From: Fulvivirga ulvae
GTDB taxonomy: Bacteria > Bacteroidota > Bacteroidia > Cytophagales > Cyclobacteriaceae
Length of the DNA stretch: 64,000 nucleotides
Direction of reading: 5' to 3'
Assembly: GCF_021389975.1 (NCBI RefSeq)
Contig: NZ_CP089981.1
Location: 5,481,501 to 5,545,500, forward strand
Of this stretch, positions 1-9,655 are shown one piece after another. The notes under the pieces are model-generated. The model was given only the letters and a program-made list of their open reading frames with translations, made no database searches and had not been told where the DNA came from. Every line of letters starts with the position of its first letter. The first letter of the stretch is position 1. The translations under genes were made by a program, and so were the position numbers.

Positions 1-1699
1 AGTATGGGATAAGCTCATCAAATTCACCCTGCGGTACTTTTAGGAAGCAATGATAGGTTATTGGATCGTCGGTTTTATCAAGTACCTCAGTCTTGATCTT
101 ATTGATCACTTCTGAGCTTTGTTGTTGGGGAATGATATCCCAGGTAACTGCCCAGTCAACAATATCCAGGAGTTCCTTGTTGCTGGTTTTATTCTCGGTC
201 ATGTCAAAGGAAAGCCCGAAACCGAAATCAAATTTTTCGGCAGTTAGATCTTCTTCTTTTGAAACATAAATGGGCATTGAAGCATCCATATTCATCATAT
301 ATATGTCGCTATTCTTTCCATGTTTGTATGTTTTGGTACGCTTACGGCTGTAGGTATCAACTTTGAATCCGAAGAGACCCAGCTTGCTTTCCGTTAAAAA
401 TTTTCTCTCTGTTACCTCTTCAAATTCCTTTTTAATGCTTGATGTAAGCTTGAAATTACCAAAAGCTACGTTCAGCCCAAATGATCTGGTAATTTCTGTT
501 GCTTCCCTTTTCAGGTAACTCGTTAATTCAAAGCTACTTTGGTCTTTTGAATATGCTTCTACCAAATCTGCCACCCTGAGCTTCACAATGTCTCCATGAA
601 ACTGCTCTATCGCATTTTTGGTAAACAGGCCGGAAAATATGGATTCGTTGGTTTTAATGATGTTATAGTCGTAGGCTACTCCTACAGCCACTTTATTGGT
701 TATGACCTCAAGCAGTTTTTCTTTTACTTTTCCCTTCTTCTCCTCGTACTTCTGTTTAAACTCTTCTACAGAAGAAATGTCTGTAAGGTTAAGCAATGAT
801 GCTGCCCTCAAGGTCTTTTCAAGGTCTGCCTCTTTCAGACCGGTTGTACTGATTTTGTCATTGATATATTTGAACAACTCTTCTTCCACGCCTTCAAAAA
901 ACTTATCTACCAGGTCATTGAGCTTATCCTTGTCACCCAAAGCTGCCTCTACCCCTGCCTTGGCTTTTAGCTCCTTTGTGCGCTTTACAACCTTATTGAT
1001 GCACACTTTGAACTTATCCTCCGCCTGCCGGATAATCACAACTGAAAAATCATCTTCAATTTCAATTTTAAAATCAACTGATGCAGAGGCATCCAGTTTA
1101 AGGTCTACCTGTCCGCTCAGGTTCAGCATACCAGCCACCAGGGAGGCTGTTCCGCTATAAACATCCGTAACCTTTACCCCGGCATTTAAAGCTACCCTAC
1201 CTGCCGCTTCAAAAGCCATGGCTTCATTAACCTTTAAACTGGTAACATCGGCCTTTTTAAAAATGAATTTGAAAGAGCTCACATCACTGGTAAAGGCATC
1301 CTTCAGGCTGGTATTGCCATCGTGGATCCGAAACGACTTCACTTTAAAAAGTTGTTCTGCATCGATTCCCAAGTCAAATTTGCCGAGATTTTCCGCACCA
1401 GCATTAGCTTTGATCTTACCTTCCAGAGCATACCCCAAAAGGGCTTTGTCAGCATAAAGAGATGTTGCTTCAGGCCAATGTTCGAAGATTTTTGAATCAA
1501 TTGAATGATCATTGGCATCATTGAAAAGATTCAGTGAAAAGGCCCCTTCTGCTTTCGCACTGAATAGAAAATTTTCTGCTGGAAGGGCCAGTGACGGTGT
1601 GGCACCTTTCTTTGAAATTAACTCAATAGCCAGTGATTTGTCATTTACTTTTTGACCATTGAGGTTAAGCAGATCGGGGATCAGGTCTTTGATGTTCAT
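1..1699 (-). CDS. Uncharacterised protein, 3' end outside window
   Basis: An uninterrupted minus-strand frame opens with ATG at 1699 and stays open to the left edge, giving at least 566 residues; the carboxyl end lies outside the window. The start reads MNIKDLIPDLLNLNGQKVND. I see no signal peptide, no membrane segment and no family I recognise. The product is mixed beta-strand-like and charged, with a Lys/Glu-rich, probably helical stretch in the middle (about residues 240-340). It contains several Asp-Phe-Lys and Lys-rich motifs but no evident catalytic signature. A near-perfect palindrome lies about 80-100 bases upstream, and a very similar palindrome precedes the tyrosinase operon at 14955, so the two are probably controlled by the same regulator. 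No function is proposed. Confidence 0.75.
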   Translation of the reverse strand, partial: MNIKDLIPDLLNLNGQKVNDKSLAIELISKKGATPSLALPAENFLFSAKAEGAFSLNLFNDANDHSIDSKIFEHWPEATSLYADKALLGYALEGKIKANAGAENLGKFDLGIDAEQLFKVKSFRIHDGNTSLKDAFTSDVSSFKFIFKKADVTSLKVNEAMAFEAAGRVALNAGVKVTDVYSGTASLVAGMLNLSGQVDLKLDASASVDFKIEIEDDFSVVIIRQAEDKFKVCINKVVKRTKELKAKAGVEAALGDKDKLNDLVDKFFEGVEEELFKYINDKISTTGLKEADLEKTLRAASLLNLTDISSVEEFKQKYEEKKGKVKEKLLEVITNKVAVGVAYDYNIIKTNESIFSGLFTKNAIEQFHGDIVKLRVADLVEAYSKDQSSFELTSYLKREATEITRSFGLNVAFGNFKLTSSIKKEFEEVTERKFLTESKLGLFGFKVDTYSRKRTKTYKHGKNSDIYMMNMDASMPIYVSKEEDLTAEKFDFGFGLSFDMTENKTSNKELLDIVDWAVTWDIIPQQQSSEVINKIKTEVLDKTDDPITYHCFLKVPQGEFDELIPY

Positions 1700-1777
1700 T
1701 GTAGTTTTTTTTAGAAATGATAGTTTAGGGTGTATTTCTTTCTAACTCTAATTTAACAAAGTATGCATCCTCATATC

Positions 1778-1797
1778 AATACCTAACCTTGGGTATT
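1778..1797 (-). promoter_or_regulatory. NarL-type 7-2-7 palindromic operator with downstream -7 element
   Basis: On the plus strand this reads AATACCTAACCTTGGGTATT, a palindrome with one mismatch (TACCTAA-CC-TTGGGTA). The 7-2-7 layout and the TACYYM half-site resemble sites of NarL/FixJ-family response regulators. Reading on the minus strand, TACTTTG (1757-1763) ends 21 bases after the palindrome and could be the -7 element. The palindrome would then cover the -33 region, as expected for an activator-dependent promoter of the gene starting at 1699. Confidence 0.6.
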
Positions 1798-1803
1798 TTA
1801 ACG

Positions 1804-1837
1804 CAAAAAAAGAAGCCGCCCCGTTAGAGACGACTTC
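1804..1837 (-). terminator. Rho-independent terminator of the glycosidase gene pair
   Basis: On the minus strand GAAGTCGTC and GGCGGCTTC pair over nine bases with two G-U wobbles around an 8-base loop, followed by seven T. It lies about 40 bases past the stop at 1878. Confidence 0.75.
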
Positions 1838-1877
1838 GTCTAAGCTAAAAACCAAAGCTAATACACTGTAAAAAAGA

Positions 1878-4040
1878 CTACTTAATCTGTACTTTCCTTA
1901 CTTTAACCTCGTCAGCGGTAATCACTTTGACCAGATATGTGCCCGGCTCAAGAGCTGAGGTAGACATGGTCAGTAAGTTACCCTGGTAGGCTTTGGAGTA
2001 GATCTCCTCTCCTGCCATACTGTAAATTAAGACATGTGCTTCTCCCGATTGATCTTTTAACCTGATATGAAGCACATGGTCTGCAGGATTAGGATAAATG
2101 GAGAAGCCATCGATAAATGCCTCTTCGAGGGCTTTATCAATGTCTTTAACTCCGTCGGCCAGCTCATCTTCATGACTTATTCGCGACACACTCGAACCAT
2201 AGTTGTAATTAACTGCATTTTGAAAATCACTTCGGGCAGTGGACAGACTTCCATGATTATTCGCCAGGGCAAAATATCTCCAGGTGTCATCATTCTCATA
2301 TACAAACCAGCAAAGCGCATTAATTTTCTGTCCGTAGGTGTTCTCTCCGGTAGCATTGGTGTTCCAATTGTTGATCTCTCCGAAAGATTGCTGCATCCAT
2401 CCGGATGGATAGCTGAATGCCGGGGCATCACCACCAACGACTTCCGGACCGGTAAGTCCATGGAATGTATTGGTTTCGGTAATAAATACAGGTTTTGTTC
2501 TGGCGTATGAATACTTGCCGAGTACCTTCATCATCACTTTATAAGAACCAAAACCCCAGGAGTCCTGCGCCCTGTGCGCTACCTGTAAGGCATAAGGCCT
2601 GTCCTGCGTAGTGTACCAGTCACGATTATCACTGCCGTGCATGCCATAAGTATGGATGGCATAACCATCACACTGCACACCTATCTGGTTCACTATGCGA
2701 TCAAAATACTGATCGTAGTAGACATGGGCACCGGTCCAGGTGTATTGGCCTACTGCATTCCAGTTAGCCACCGGCCCTACCAGTATCTGCGCCCCGGGTA
2801 CGGCAGCCTTTACGGTACTATAAACAGTTTTGAAGCAGCTCGCATACTCATCGGCAGGTACTCCTTTACCGTCTTCGTTAGGGGCATACTCATAATCCTG
2901 GTTCATTTCATTCCCGATGTGGAAGTACTTTACACCATAGTTGTTATACAGGTTACTAACAATATTTCTACACCTGTTGGCGAACTCCTGATGCAAGCTT
3001 GGGTTAGGAATGGTATTTCCATAGTTCCAGTTTATCCTAACTATAGGCTGATATGCTCCTTCACTATTGATGGCACTGATCAGGCCATTAAGTGCGTTGG
3101 GATCATTATGCTCGGCATTGATCACTTCAAGTGTCCACCCCTTTTTACCGTTCATTAAGCTGCCTGCTCCTGAAGCCCAGAAATGAATACCGTAAATAGT
3201 CTGGTTTCCTCCCCCGCTACATCCAGGCACGGTAAAGGAGGGGCCGTTGGTGTGCGTGGAACCATTCCAGACCCTCCAATAATAAGTCTTTCCGGGCTGT
3301 AACGACAAGGTCTGGGAGCAGTTGTCATACCATACACACAACCCGCTGCTGGACGTACTGCTTACATTATCAATTCGTTTGTGAAACGTTCTTGTGTCAG
3401 CCGGAAAGCCACTGTTCTCTGACACATCGATCCACCAGCCTGAGCCACTGCCCGACCAGGTGAAATTAGCCGTGTAAGCCGAACTTGAGCAGCCAGGTTT
3501 GGATACGTTGAGGCTGGTGGGTGTTCCCGAACCGGCCGGGGTACCGTTAACCTCAATTTCAGGAATACGGGCATACTGATCCACAAAATTAGCTTCGTGG
3601 ATATAATACCGCACATACCTGGCCCTTTGCTGGCTGGCTGGAGGATCATGGTGTGTCGTATGGTGCTGGGCCGTGTTGGTATAAGTCGCTACTGTGGTCC
3701 AGTTGCTACCGTCCAGGCTGAGCTGTACACTATACCTCTTGGTGTTGAAGTAGTAAGGCTCACCACCGGTAGCGGCGTGTAGTATTTTAACTCTGGTTAC
3801 ATTATACTGCTGCTGCAGGTCAATGCGGATCCAGTGCGGAGCGTATGCACTGCTGCTTGTTGTCCATTTAGTACTGGTATTACCATCTACAGCCTTACTC
3901 CCATCATAAGCACTGCTGTAGTTGCTACTGGTAAGCGTCGGCTTATATCGCGCAATATTCTGCGCACTTACCACATGTGATGTCAGGCATAGGCAGACCA
4001 GTACCAGACATAGGCTTAAAAGTCGGTTTTTGTTTTTCAT
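1878..4040 (-). CDS. Secreted discoidin/Fn3 GH-A-like glycoside hydrolase, T9SS substrate
   Basis: A 720-residue secreted protein (722 if the upstream Met at 4046 is used; MKNKNRLL at 4040 gives a cleaner signal peptide ending SHVVSAQ). Domains in order, numbered from the longer start: signal peptide 1-29; F5/8-type-C (discoidin) carbohydrate-binding module 30-168; Fn3-like/CBM linker 169-280 containing four Cys; (beta/alpha)8-type catalytic region about 283-620; T9SS type A sorting domain about 645-722 (YPNPADHVLHI). GNE at 379-380 and ITETN with Glu524 fit the acid/base and nucleophile of clan GH-A retaining glycosidases. The exact GH family and substrate are not clear. The front 250 residues nearly duplicate those of the gene immediately upstream (41-base gap), and the two are probably co-transcribed. 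Product is expected at the cell surface or outside. Confidence 0.8.
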   Translation of the reverse strand: MKNKNRLLSLCLVLVCLCLTSHVVSAQNIARYKPTLTSSNYSSAYDGSKAVDGNTSTKWTTSSSAYAPHWIRIDLQQQYNVTRVKILHAATGGEPYYFNTKRYSVQLSLDGSNWTTVATYTNTAQHHTTHHDPPASQQRARYVRYYIHEANFVDQYARIPEIEVNGTPAGSGTPTSLNVSKPGCSSSAYTANFTWSGSGSGWWIDVSENSGFPADTRTFHKRIDNVSSTSSSGLCVWYDNCSQTLSLQPGKTYYWRVWNGSTHTNGPSFTVPGCSGGGNQTIYGIHFWASGAGSLMNGKKGWTLEVINAEHNDPNALNGLISAINSEGAYQPIVRINWNYGNTIPNPSLHQEFANRCRNIVSNLYNNYGVKYFHIGNEMNQDYEYAPNEDGKGVPADEYASCFKTVYSTVKAAVPGAQILVGPVANWNAVGQYTWTGAHVYYDQYFDRIVNQIGVQCDGYAIHTYGMHGSDNRDWYTTQDRPYALQVAHRAQDSWGFGSYKVMMKVLGKYSYARTKPVFITETNTFHGLTGPEVVGGDAPAFSYPSGWMQQSFGEINNWNTNATGENTYGQKINALCWFVYENDDTWRYFALANNHGSLSTARSDFQNAVNYNYGSSVSRISHEDELADGVKDIDKALEEAFIDGFSIYPNPADHVLHIRLKDQSGEAHVLIYSMAGEEIYSKAYQGNLLTMSTSALEPGTYLVKVITADEVKVRKVQIK

Positions 4041-4087
4041 AATCAATTGGTTATTAGTTGGTTAATATGTTTGATTGAAATCAAGCG

Positions 4088-6079
4088 CTAATAATGTGAG
4101 AAGCGAAGTTTTTTAGATTGCTCTCCGCTCTGTACATGGATGATATACACTCCCGGTTTAAGCCAGGCCACATTCAGTGGTTCAATGCGAGGGTCGCCTG
4201 CCGGTAATTCTCTAGCGATCAGCTCTTTACCATGTAAATCTGAAATTGACAGCTTAGTCATATGCTTTGATCCCTTTAATTTTACATTCAGAACATCGGC
4301 TGTTGGCACCGGGTAGATGGAAAACAGACCTGCTTCTTCCGGATCAATAGTCGGCTCATCTTCAAAAATCATAGATCGCTCATTCATCCCGGCGGTTACC
4401 GAAACCAGGCTTACGCCCCTGTAACTATGCCAGGCTGGTCTGGCGTTGTGGTTAAGATCTACCAGCCCGTAGCTTTCATTGTAAGGGTTCCAATGGGTGC
4501 GATCGTCCCAGGCAAACCAAAATGCCACTTCTACTTTACGCTTGTTGCCATCTTTCAGGGTTTTAAACAGGTTATAGCAGTTAGCCAGGTACTGCGCCTG
4601 AGCCTGTTGATCGTTGTTGACCTGCTGATAGGCTATGCCGAATTCTGTTACCCATATTTGGTGCCCGGCTGTGTGGCGGTAAAATTCATTGATGGATTGA
4701 TCCATATAACCATGCGCCGGCCAGCCTATCCCTCCTGCCACAGCCTGATAAGGATGCAATGCTGCTTTATCAAAATAAATGGCTCCATTCCAGTAGCTTT
4801 TGACATTATCCAGGTATTGCCCACCCGAAACAGCTCCTGAGGCCAATCCTGCTGATACTACAATTGGCGGATTAGGCAGGGTTTTTACTTTTATATATGC
4901 CTGCTTCAGCAAGGCTGCATATTGATTTTCAGGGATGTGGAACTGTGGAATGTCAGGTTCGTTACCAATTTGTACAGCCGATATCCATGGGTTTTGGCTT
5001 ACTATCCTATGCACTTCATTGGCAAAGTAGATCACATAGTCATTCCATGTTCTGGAGCCTTGTGGTATGGTTTCGCTGTTGAAAATAACCAGCCATTTCA
5101 CATTGCTCTGGGCACCGGCAGGTGGTGTAAAACCCGCCTGATACATAATTGAACGTACCCATTTTACCCCAAGGTCCGTGTAAGCCTGGGCTGGTGGGTT
5201 CTGACCACTGGCGACCGGGTTAGCATTCACACATAGTCCGTACAACTCATCACCACCTGTGCTGCAGGAGTTAACCGTAAAAGATTGGCCGCTGGTATGT
5301 ACGGACCCGTTCCATATTCTCCAATAATAAGTTTTCCCGGGGAGCAGGGAAAGTGTTTGAGAACAGTTGTCGTACCATACACATAAACCGTTACTGGAAG
5401 TGCCGGTCACATTGTCTATGCGTTTATGATATGTTCTGGTATCAGCAGGGAAGCTGCTATTCTCCGAAACATCGATCCACCAGCCTGGGCCACTACCTGA
5501 CCATGAAAAGTTGGCGGTATAGGTAGAACCCGAGCAGCCCGGAGTAGACACACTAAGGTTTGAAGGGCCACCGGAACTCACCGGGCTACCATTGACCTCT
5601 ATTTCGGGTATCCTTGCATACTGATCCACAAAATTCGCCTCATGCACATAGAAGCGTACATACCTCGCCCTTTGCTGACTTGCCGGCGGATCGTGGTGAG
5701 TGGTATGGTGCTGGGCAGTGTTGGTATATGTGGCCACGGTGCTCCAGTTGCTGCCATCAAGACTTAGCTGTACGCTGTACCTCCTGGTATTAAAGTAGGC
5801 TGGTTCACCTCCCGTAGCCGCATGGAGTATTTTAACCCTGGTAACATTATATTGTTGCTGAAGATCGATCCGAATCCAGTGTGGTGCATTTATTCCGGTC
5901 TGGGTAGTCCATTTTGTTCCGGTATTGCCATCTACAGCTTTACTGCCGTCGTACGCACCGCTATAGTTGCTGCTGGTGAGTGTTGGTTTGTGTTGGGCAA
6001 TGTTTTGAGCGAATACTGGATATAAAGCCGTTGCTGCCCATAGCAAGGCCATCAGCATCATTGATTTGATTACTTTCAT
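4088..6079 (-). CDS. Secreted discoidin/Fn3 GH-A-like glycoside hydrolase, T9SS substrate
   Basis: The frame opens at 6127, but Met17 (6079, MKVIKSMMLM) begins a proper signal peptide ending PVFAQ, so I choose 6079. After the signal come a discoidin module of about 139 residues, an Fn3-like module of about 114 residues, then a TIM-barrel-like catalytic region beginning LYGLCVNANPV, and a C-terminal T9SS sorting domain (YPVPTADVLNVKL). VQIGNEPDIP (Glu about 374 in the short numbering) and IWVTEFGIAY (Glu about 479) match the catalytic glutamates of clan GH-A beta-glucanases/cellulases. The discoidin/Fn3 front end is almost the same as in the next gene downstream, while the catalytic domains are clearly different. 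The pair therefore shares a binding module but probably attacks different bonds of one polysaccharide. Exact GH family not assigned. Confidence 0.8.
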   Translation of the reverse strand: MKVIKSMMLMALLWAATALYPVFAQNIAQHKPTLTSSNYSGAYDGSKAVDGNTGTKWTTQTGINAPHWIRIDLQQQYNVTRVKILHAATGGEPAYFNTRRYSVQLSLDGSNWSTVATYTNTAQHHTTHHDPPASQQRARYVRFYVHEANFVDQYARIPEIEVNGSPVSSGGPSNLSVSTPGCSGSTYTANFSWSGSGPGWWIDVSENSSFPADTRTYHKRIDNVTGTSSNGLCVWYDNCSQTLSLLPGKTYYWRIWNGSVHTSGQSFTVNSCSTGGDELYGLCVNANPVASGQNPPAQAYTDLGVKWVRSIMYQAGFTPPAGAQSNVKWLVIFNSETIPQGSRTWNDYVIYFANEVHRIVSQNPWISAVQIGNEPDIPQFHIPENQYAALLKQAYIKVKTLPNPPIVVSAGLASGAVSGGQYLDNVKSYWNGAIYFDKAALHPYQAVAGGIGWPAHGYMDQSINEFYRHTAGHQIWVTEFGIAYQQVNNDQQAQAQYLANCYNLFKTLKDGNKRKVEVAFWFAWDDRTHWNPYNESYGLVDLNHNARPAWHSYRGVSLVSVTAGMNERSMIFEDEPTIDPEEAGLFSIYPVPTADVLNVKLKGSKHMTKLSISDLHGKELIARELPAGDPRIEPLNVAWLKPGVYIIHVQSGEQSKKLRFSHY

Positions 6080-6555
6080 AGTTGGTTTTGGTTTATGGTT
6101 ATGGATTATTTGGAATATGGTCTGCATGATTGGTTAAGCCATACATCCATTTATGAGATAATCCGGTCAGGGAACACTATCTTTTTCTCTGAGCCTTCCC
6201 AAAGTGGAGCGGCATACGAAACGGATAGAACAGTGCGTCTTTTTGTAGACTTCATAGAGGGTTTTCATATGTTTGTTGATTTACATTTACCTGCTTTCCC
6301 GGTGGCAGACAAAGCATGCAGTAAATCAATAATGAACCGGACAAATACTAAAAAAAAGCAGTAGGACAATACTAGTACACCCGAAAAAATTGTCAGATTT
6401 AAGAAAAATATAGATGGTTAAACAGGTAAATTACAGAATGAGATTTATAGAATTTTTGCTGATTTGCTGATTAAAGAAGGTTGATAAAGTTGCGGCGGAG
6501 TAAAAGAAAAGCCTTCCCCCTGATATTCTAAAGAAAAGGCTTTTCTTTTATATTT
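6080..6555. other. Intergenic region upstream of glycosidase pair
   Basis: About 475 bases between two minus-strand glycosidase genes. The distal end holds the terminator of the GH8 gene (6502-6549). The rest should carry the promoter for the pair; a CACTTTG string near 6210 on the minus strand could be a -7 element but is weak. A plus-strand frame at 6095-6364 has no support as a gene. Confidence 0.5.
6502..6549 (-). terminator. Hairpin terminator after GH8 gene
   Basis: Perfect 14-base inverted repeat, AAAAGAAAAGCCTT at 6502-6515 and AAGGCTTTTCTTTT at 6536-6549, just beyond the stop at 6556. The A-rich arm gives a T-tract on the minus strand; the symmetry could let it act in both directions. 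Confidence 0.8.
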
Positions 6556-9408
6556 TTAGTCTTTAATAATAAGTTTACTTGAGTAAACTTTGCTCTTATT
6601 CCGGATTTTCACAAGGTAAATACCCTCATGAAGGGCTGAAATATCATATTCGATATGGTGTTTTCCCTGGCCCATTATTCCACTTTCCATAACAGATATT
6701 TTATGTCCTGACATATCAAAAATTTCAATGACCACTCTTGCATCCTCATGAAGTTCATAACTCAAAGCTATTTTTGTACAGGCCGGATTAGGGTAAACGG
6801 AAATGTTGGAAATGTTGGAATTATTAAACTCCGAAACATCAACCAGTAAAGCTGACGAGTTATTCGAAACGTTTACATTGTCAAACGTGGCTGTACCCAG
6901 ACTATTGACATCATGACTCGTCACTACCAACCCAATATAGGTATTAGTAGCCATGGCAATACTCACGCTTCCTGCCTGGTTCCAGTTTGAACCATCCGGG
7001 GATTCGTACGCTGTAATAGTGTTACCTGAACGCATCAGCCGTAGCCAACGCGGTGCCGCAGATGTACTCCCGGCTACATGTGACGAGGTACCTCCGGTAG
7101 CCGAACGGTTTTGAAAAGCAACACCGTTGGAAGGTGTCACAACTATCATAGCATGTTTGGCGTTAGCAGCAAGTGTCTGCCGGATCATCACTCCTGCCTT
7201 GGCCCACGGATTTGTGTTGGAAACCGAGGTAACACGTGCCACTATTTCTCCATCTCCGGTTAAAGCCCGGTATACATACTGAAACTGATCGCCAGCACTC
7301 CATATATCACTACCCGCTCCCTCCAAAGTAAAAGTACCATTGGTATAGCTGGCACTTCCGGTAAAGGCTGGTGCTCCGATGTCAGCATGGGTATAAGGTG
7401 ATGGCAGGCCAGTATCTTGAGAGAAAGCTATTTTGTCCAAATTGAAATCTCCTGAGGTCATTTCAATGCGGAGGATATGCTGTCCTGCTTCCAGGTGCAC
7501 ATCGCTTACGGTATGGGTTTGCCAGACCTGCCAGCCTCCCGTGGCATTAAATGAAACGGTACCTGAAACATCGGTTCCGTCAACAAGTATTTTTAGTGAT
7601 CCTGTACTGCTTTCTGCAGCGGTGCTAAAGTCGAGGGTGTAATTACCTGATACGGCCACATCTATGCTATATTCAAGCCATTCACCGGGCAGTGTCCAGC
7701 CTACATTGTATCCACCCAAAGTACAAGGCTCAATATCCACGGCTTCTCCTGTACGGTATTCCCCACCTTCATTAGCAGTGGTATTATCGCTGTAGGCAAC
7801 CCCTTCCCCACCGATATCAAAGTTTTCGGCTTCCAGTACTCCGGGAATTGAGATAAAACCATCAAAGGGAGACTGAACATCGCCTGCACTTGTAGTGGCA
7901 TAAGCCACGTTGGTATAAGCGGAACTACCTGATTCATTAATGGCCTTCACCCTGTAGTAGTAGGTGGTGGAAGCTGAAAGCCCGGTATCGATATAGCTGG
8001 TTATGTTCGGGCCGGGAGTGGCTATGACGGACCAATTACTGCTACCATCAGGAGAAAGCTCCACCTGAAATCCGGCTTCATTTTCTGCATTATCCACCCA
8101 ACTCAAATTGATTTGAGTAGATGATACTGTCGTTGCATTTAATGCAGTAGGTGCTGCCGGAGGTGTGCCCGATGCTACTTCGGGCTTCCACCAGTTTCCA
8201 GAAATAAAAAGCATGCAGAGCAGGTTGTAGGTATCTTCAAAATAACCTGCCTGCATATTTTTAATGGTATTCCAACCGCTGTTGAGGAAGTCCTGGTGGT
8301 TACTGCTTATCACAGACGCTGCTACGAAGGGTGCTATGAATACTGCGGATTGATAGTTTGATCCCGGCAAAGGTGTACCGCTAAGTTGATAACCGGCCCG
8401 GATATTGACAGGGTTATTTCCAGTCGCGGGCTTAACCCAGTTCATCAGCTTGTTTGCTACATTATAGGCATCGTTGGCACCATACAGTGCGTAATCCATA
8501 ACCACACGCAAAGGATACCGGCCGGCATTGTAATAGTAGTCTCCGGTTTCAGGAAATTCACCTAAATAGTTTGGTGGTGCAGGCCGGGGTGGGTTATTAA
8601 CTATGAAGTCAGAAACCAGGCCTGTTGAAGAAGAATAATTACTGCTAAAATTGCCATAAACTCCATACAGGTTATTGATAACGTTTGACCAGGTAATGTC
8701 GTTGGTTTCGTTATAAAAAGCACGCATGCTGCTGAACATCCAGTCAGAAGGGCGTGTATTGTAGGCATTTTTTGCATCCCAGTCTCCCAGGTTCAGCCGG
8801 TTGTTTGTGGTTACGTTTTCTAGTTTTAAGGCGTTAATGGTGTTGATGGCTTCCTGAATATAATTAATGCTGCCTCCTGAACCCCATTGGTAATGTGCAA
8901 GTATCAGCGCATAGGCAATATCCATATCACCGTCAGTGGCTGAACTAAAATGGCCCTGGGCATTAATGTCATCTGCTACCACCCATCCCATCAAATACGG
9001 ATTGTTAATACTATGGCAGGCCCGCGCCGTAGCAAACAGTCCGTCAAAGTATAGTTTGGCATTAGCATCATAGCCAGCCATAAGTGCGGTAATGATCATG
9101 CCATAGCCCTGTCCTTCTGATGAGCCCAGAGCGGCAAAACCATCAGGATTACCAGTGATTTCACCTTTGACATAATAGCCGCCGGGAAGGGATGATAATC
9201 CTGTTTTCAGATACTTATTTTTCCAGTAAGAATAATAAGCTGCTACATCGTTGTTGAGCGTTGATTGCGCCAGTGCCGGTTTAAAGGTGCCGGGATAATC
9301 CACTGCCTGTGGAAAAGGTTTTTGCTGTCCATAACTTCTAAAGGTAATAAGTAATACTACTGCAAAGAGCAGTACATACTTAGGGTTTAAGTTGGTTTTT
9401 GGTTTCAT
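6556..9408 (-). CDS. Secreted GH8 endoglucanase-like enzyme with Fn3, CBM6 and T9SS domains
   Basis: A 950-residue secreted glycoside hydrolase. Signal peptide 1-28; GH8 catalytic domain about 30-415; Fn3 about 420-510; CBM6-type beta-sandwich about 520-665 (EAENFDIGGEG onward); a DUF1349-like concanavalin-fold domain about 670-850; T9SS type A sorting domain about 870-950 (VYPNPACTKI). SSEGQGYGM with Glu98 is the general acid region, and ATDGDMDIAYAL at 157-168 is the GH8 family signature with the conserved aspartates. GH8 enzymes are inverting and cleave beta-1,4 glucan, lichenan, chitosan or xylan; the substrate cannot be read from the sequence. It lies upstream of two further secreted glycosidases on the same strand, forming a small polysaccharide-degrading cluster without an evident SusCD pair in the window. 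On the minus strand TTAGTTTG upstream of the start could be its -7 element. Confidence 0.88.
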   Translation of the reverse strand: MKPKTNLNPKYVLLFAVVLLITFRSYGQQKPFPQAVDYPGTFKPALAQSTLNNDVAAYYSYWKNKYLKTGLSSLPGGYYVKGEITGNPDGFAALGSSEGQGYGMIITALMAGYDANAKLYFDGLFATARACHSINNPYLMGWVVADDINAQGHFSSATDGDMDIAYALILAHYQWGSGGSINYIQEAINTINALKLENVTTNNRLNLGDWDAKNAYNTRPSDWMFSSMRAFYNETNDITWSNVINNLYGVYGNFSSNYSSSTGLVSDFIVNNPPRPAPPNYLGEFPETGDYYYNAGRYPLRVVMDYALYGANDAYNVANKLMNWVKPATGNNPVNIRAGYQLSGTPLPGSNYQSAVFIAPFVAASVISSNHQDFLNSGWNTIKNMQAGYFEDTYNLLCMLFISGNWWKPEVASGTPPAAPTALNATTVSSTQINLSWVDNAENEAGFQVELSPDGSSNWSVIATPGPNITSYIDTGLSASTTYYYRVKAINESGSSAYTNVAYATTSAGDVQSPFDGFISIPGVLEAENFDIGGEGVAYSDNTTANEGGEYRTGEAVDIEPCTLGGYNVGWTLPGEWLEYSIDVAVSGNYTLDFSTAAESSTGSLKILVDGTDVSGTVSFNATGGWQVWQTHTVSDVHLEAGQHILRIEMTSGDFNLDKIAFSQDTGLPSPYTHADIGAPAFTGSASYTNGTFTLEGAGSDIWSAGDQFQYVYRALTGDGEIVARVTSVSNTNPWAKAGVMIRQTLAANAKHAMIVVTPSNGVAFQNRSATGGTSSHVAGSTSAAPRWLRLMRSGNTITAYESPDGSNWNQAGSVSIAMATNTYIGLVVTSHDVNSLGTATFDNVNVSNNSSALLVDVSEFNNSNISNISVYPNPACTKIALSYELHEDARVVIEIFDMSGHKISVMESGIMGQGKHHIEYDISALHEGIYLVKIRNKSKVYSSKLIIKD

Positions 9409-9655
9409 AGAATTGTTTGGATTAGTTGGTTTGTTAGTTAAAGTATTAAATCCTTTTCCTTGTCGTTGGAAATCAAACTAACTATCCGGACAGTTCCCGA
9501 AACCGTGAAAGTCAATATAATAAAGTTATGGTATATGTAAAATTGCCTTAGCCTTAAAGATCAGCCACTGAAACAGGGTGGGTATAATAGCAACTTATGG
9601 TATTGCCATTCAAGGTCAGTTCCGGGTACCGTATTATTATGACAAAACCATGTAT

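Noticed and set aside
696..1457. Plus-strand open frames of 154 and 79 residues
   Set aside because: They are shadows of the long minus-strand frame 1-1699, Ser/Leu-rich with no domain.
2067..3782. Plus-strand frames of up to 173 residues over the glycosidase gene
   Set aside because: Antisense to a clearly real secreted enzyme with catalytic motifs.
6095..6364. Plus-strand 89-residue frame upstream of the glycosidase pair
   Set aside because: It overlaps the start of the minus-strand gene and its promoter region and resembles no protein.
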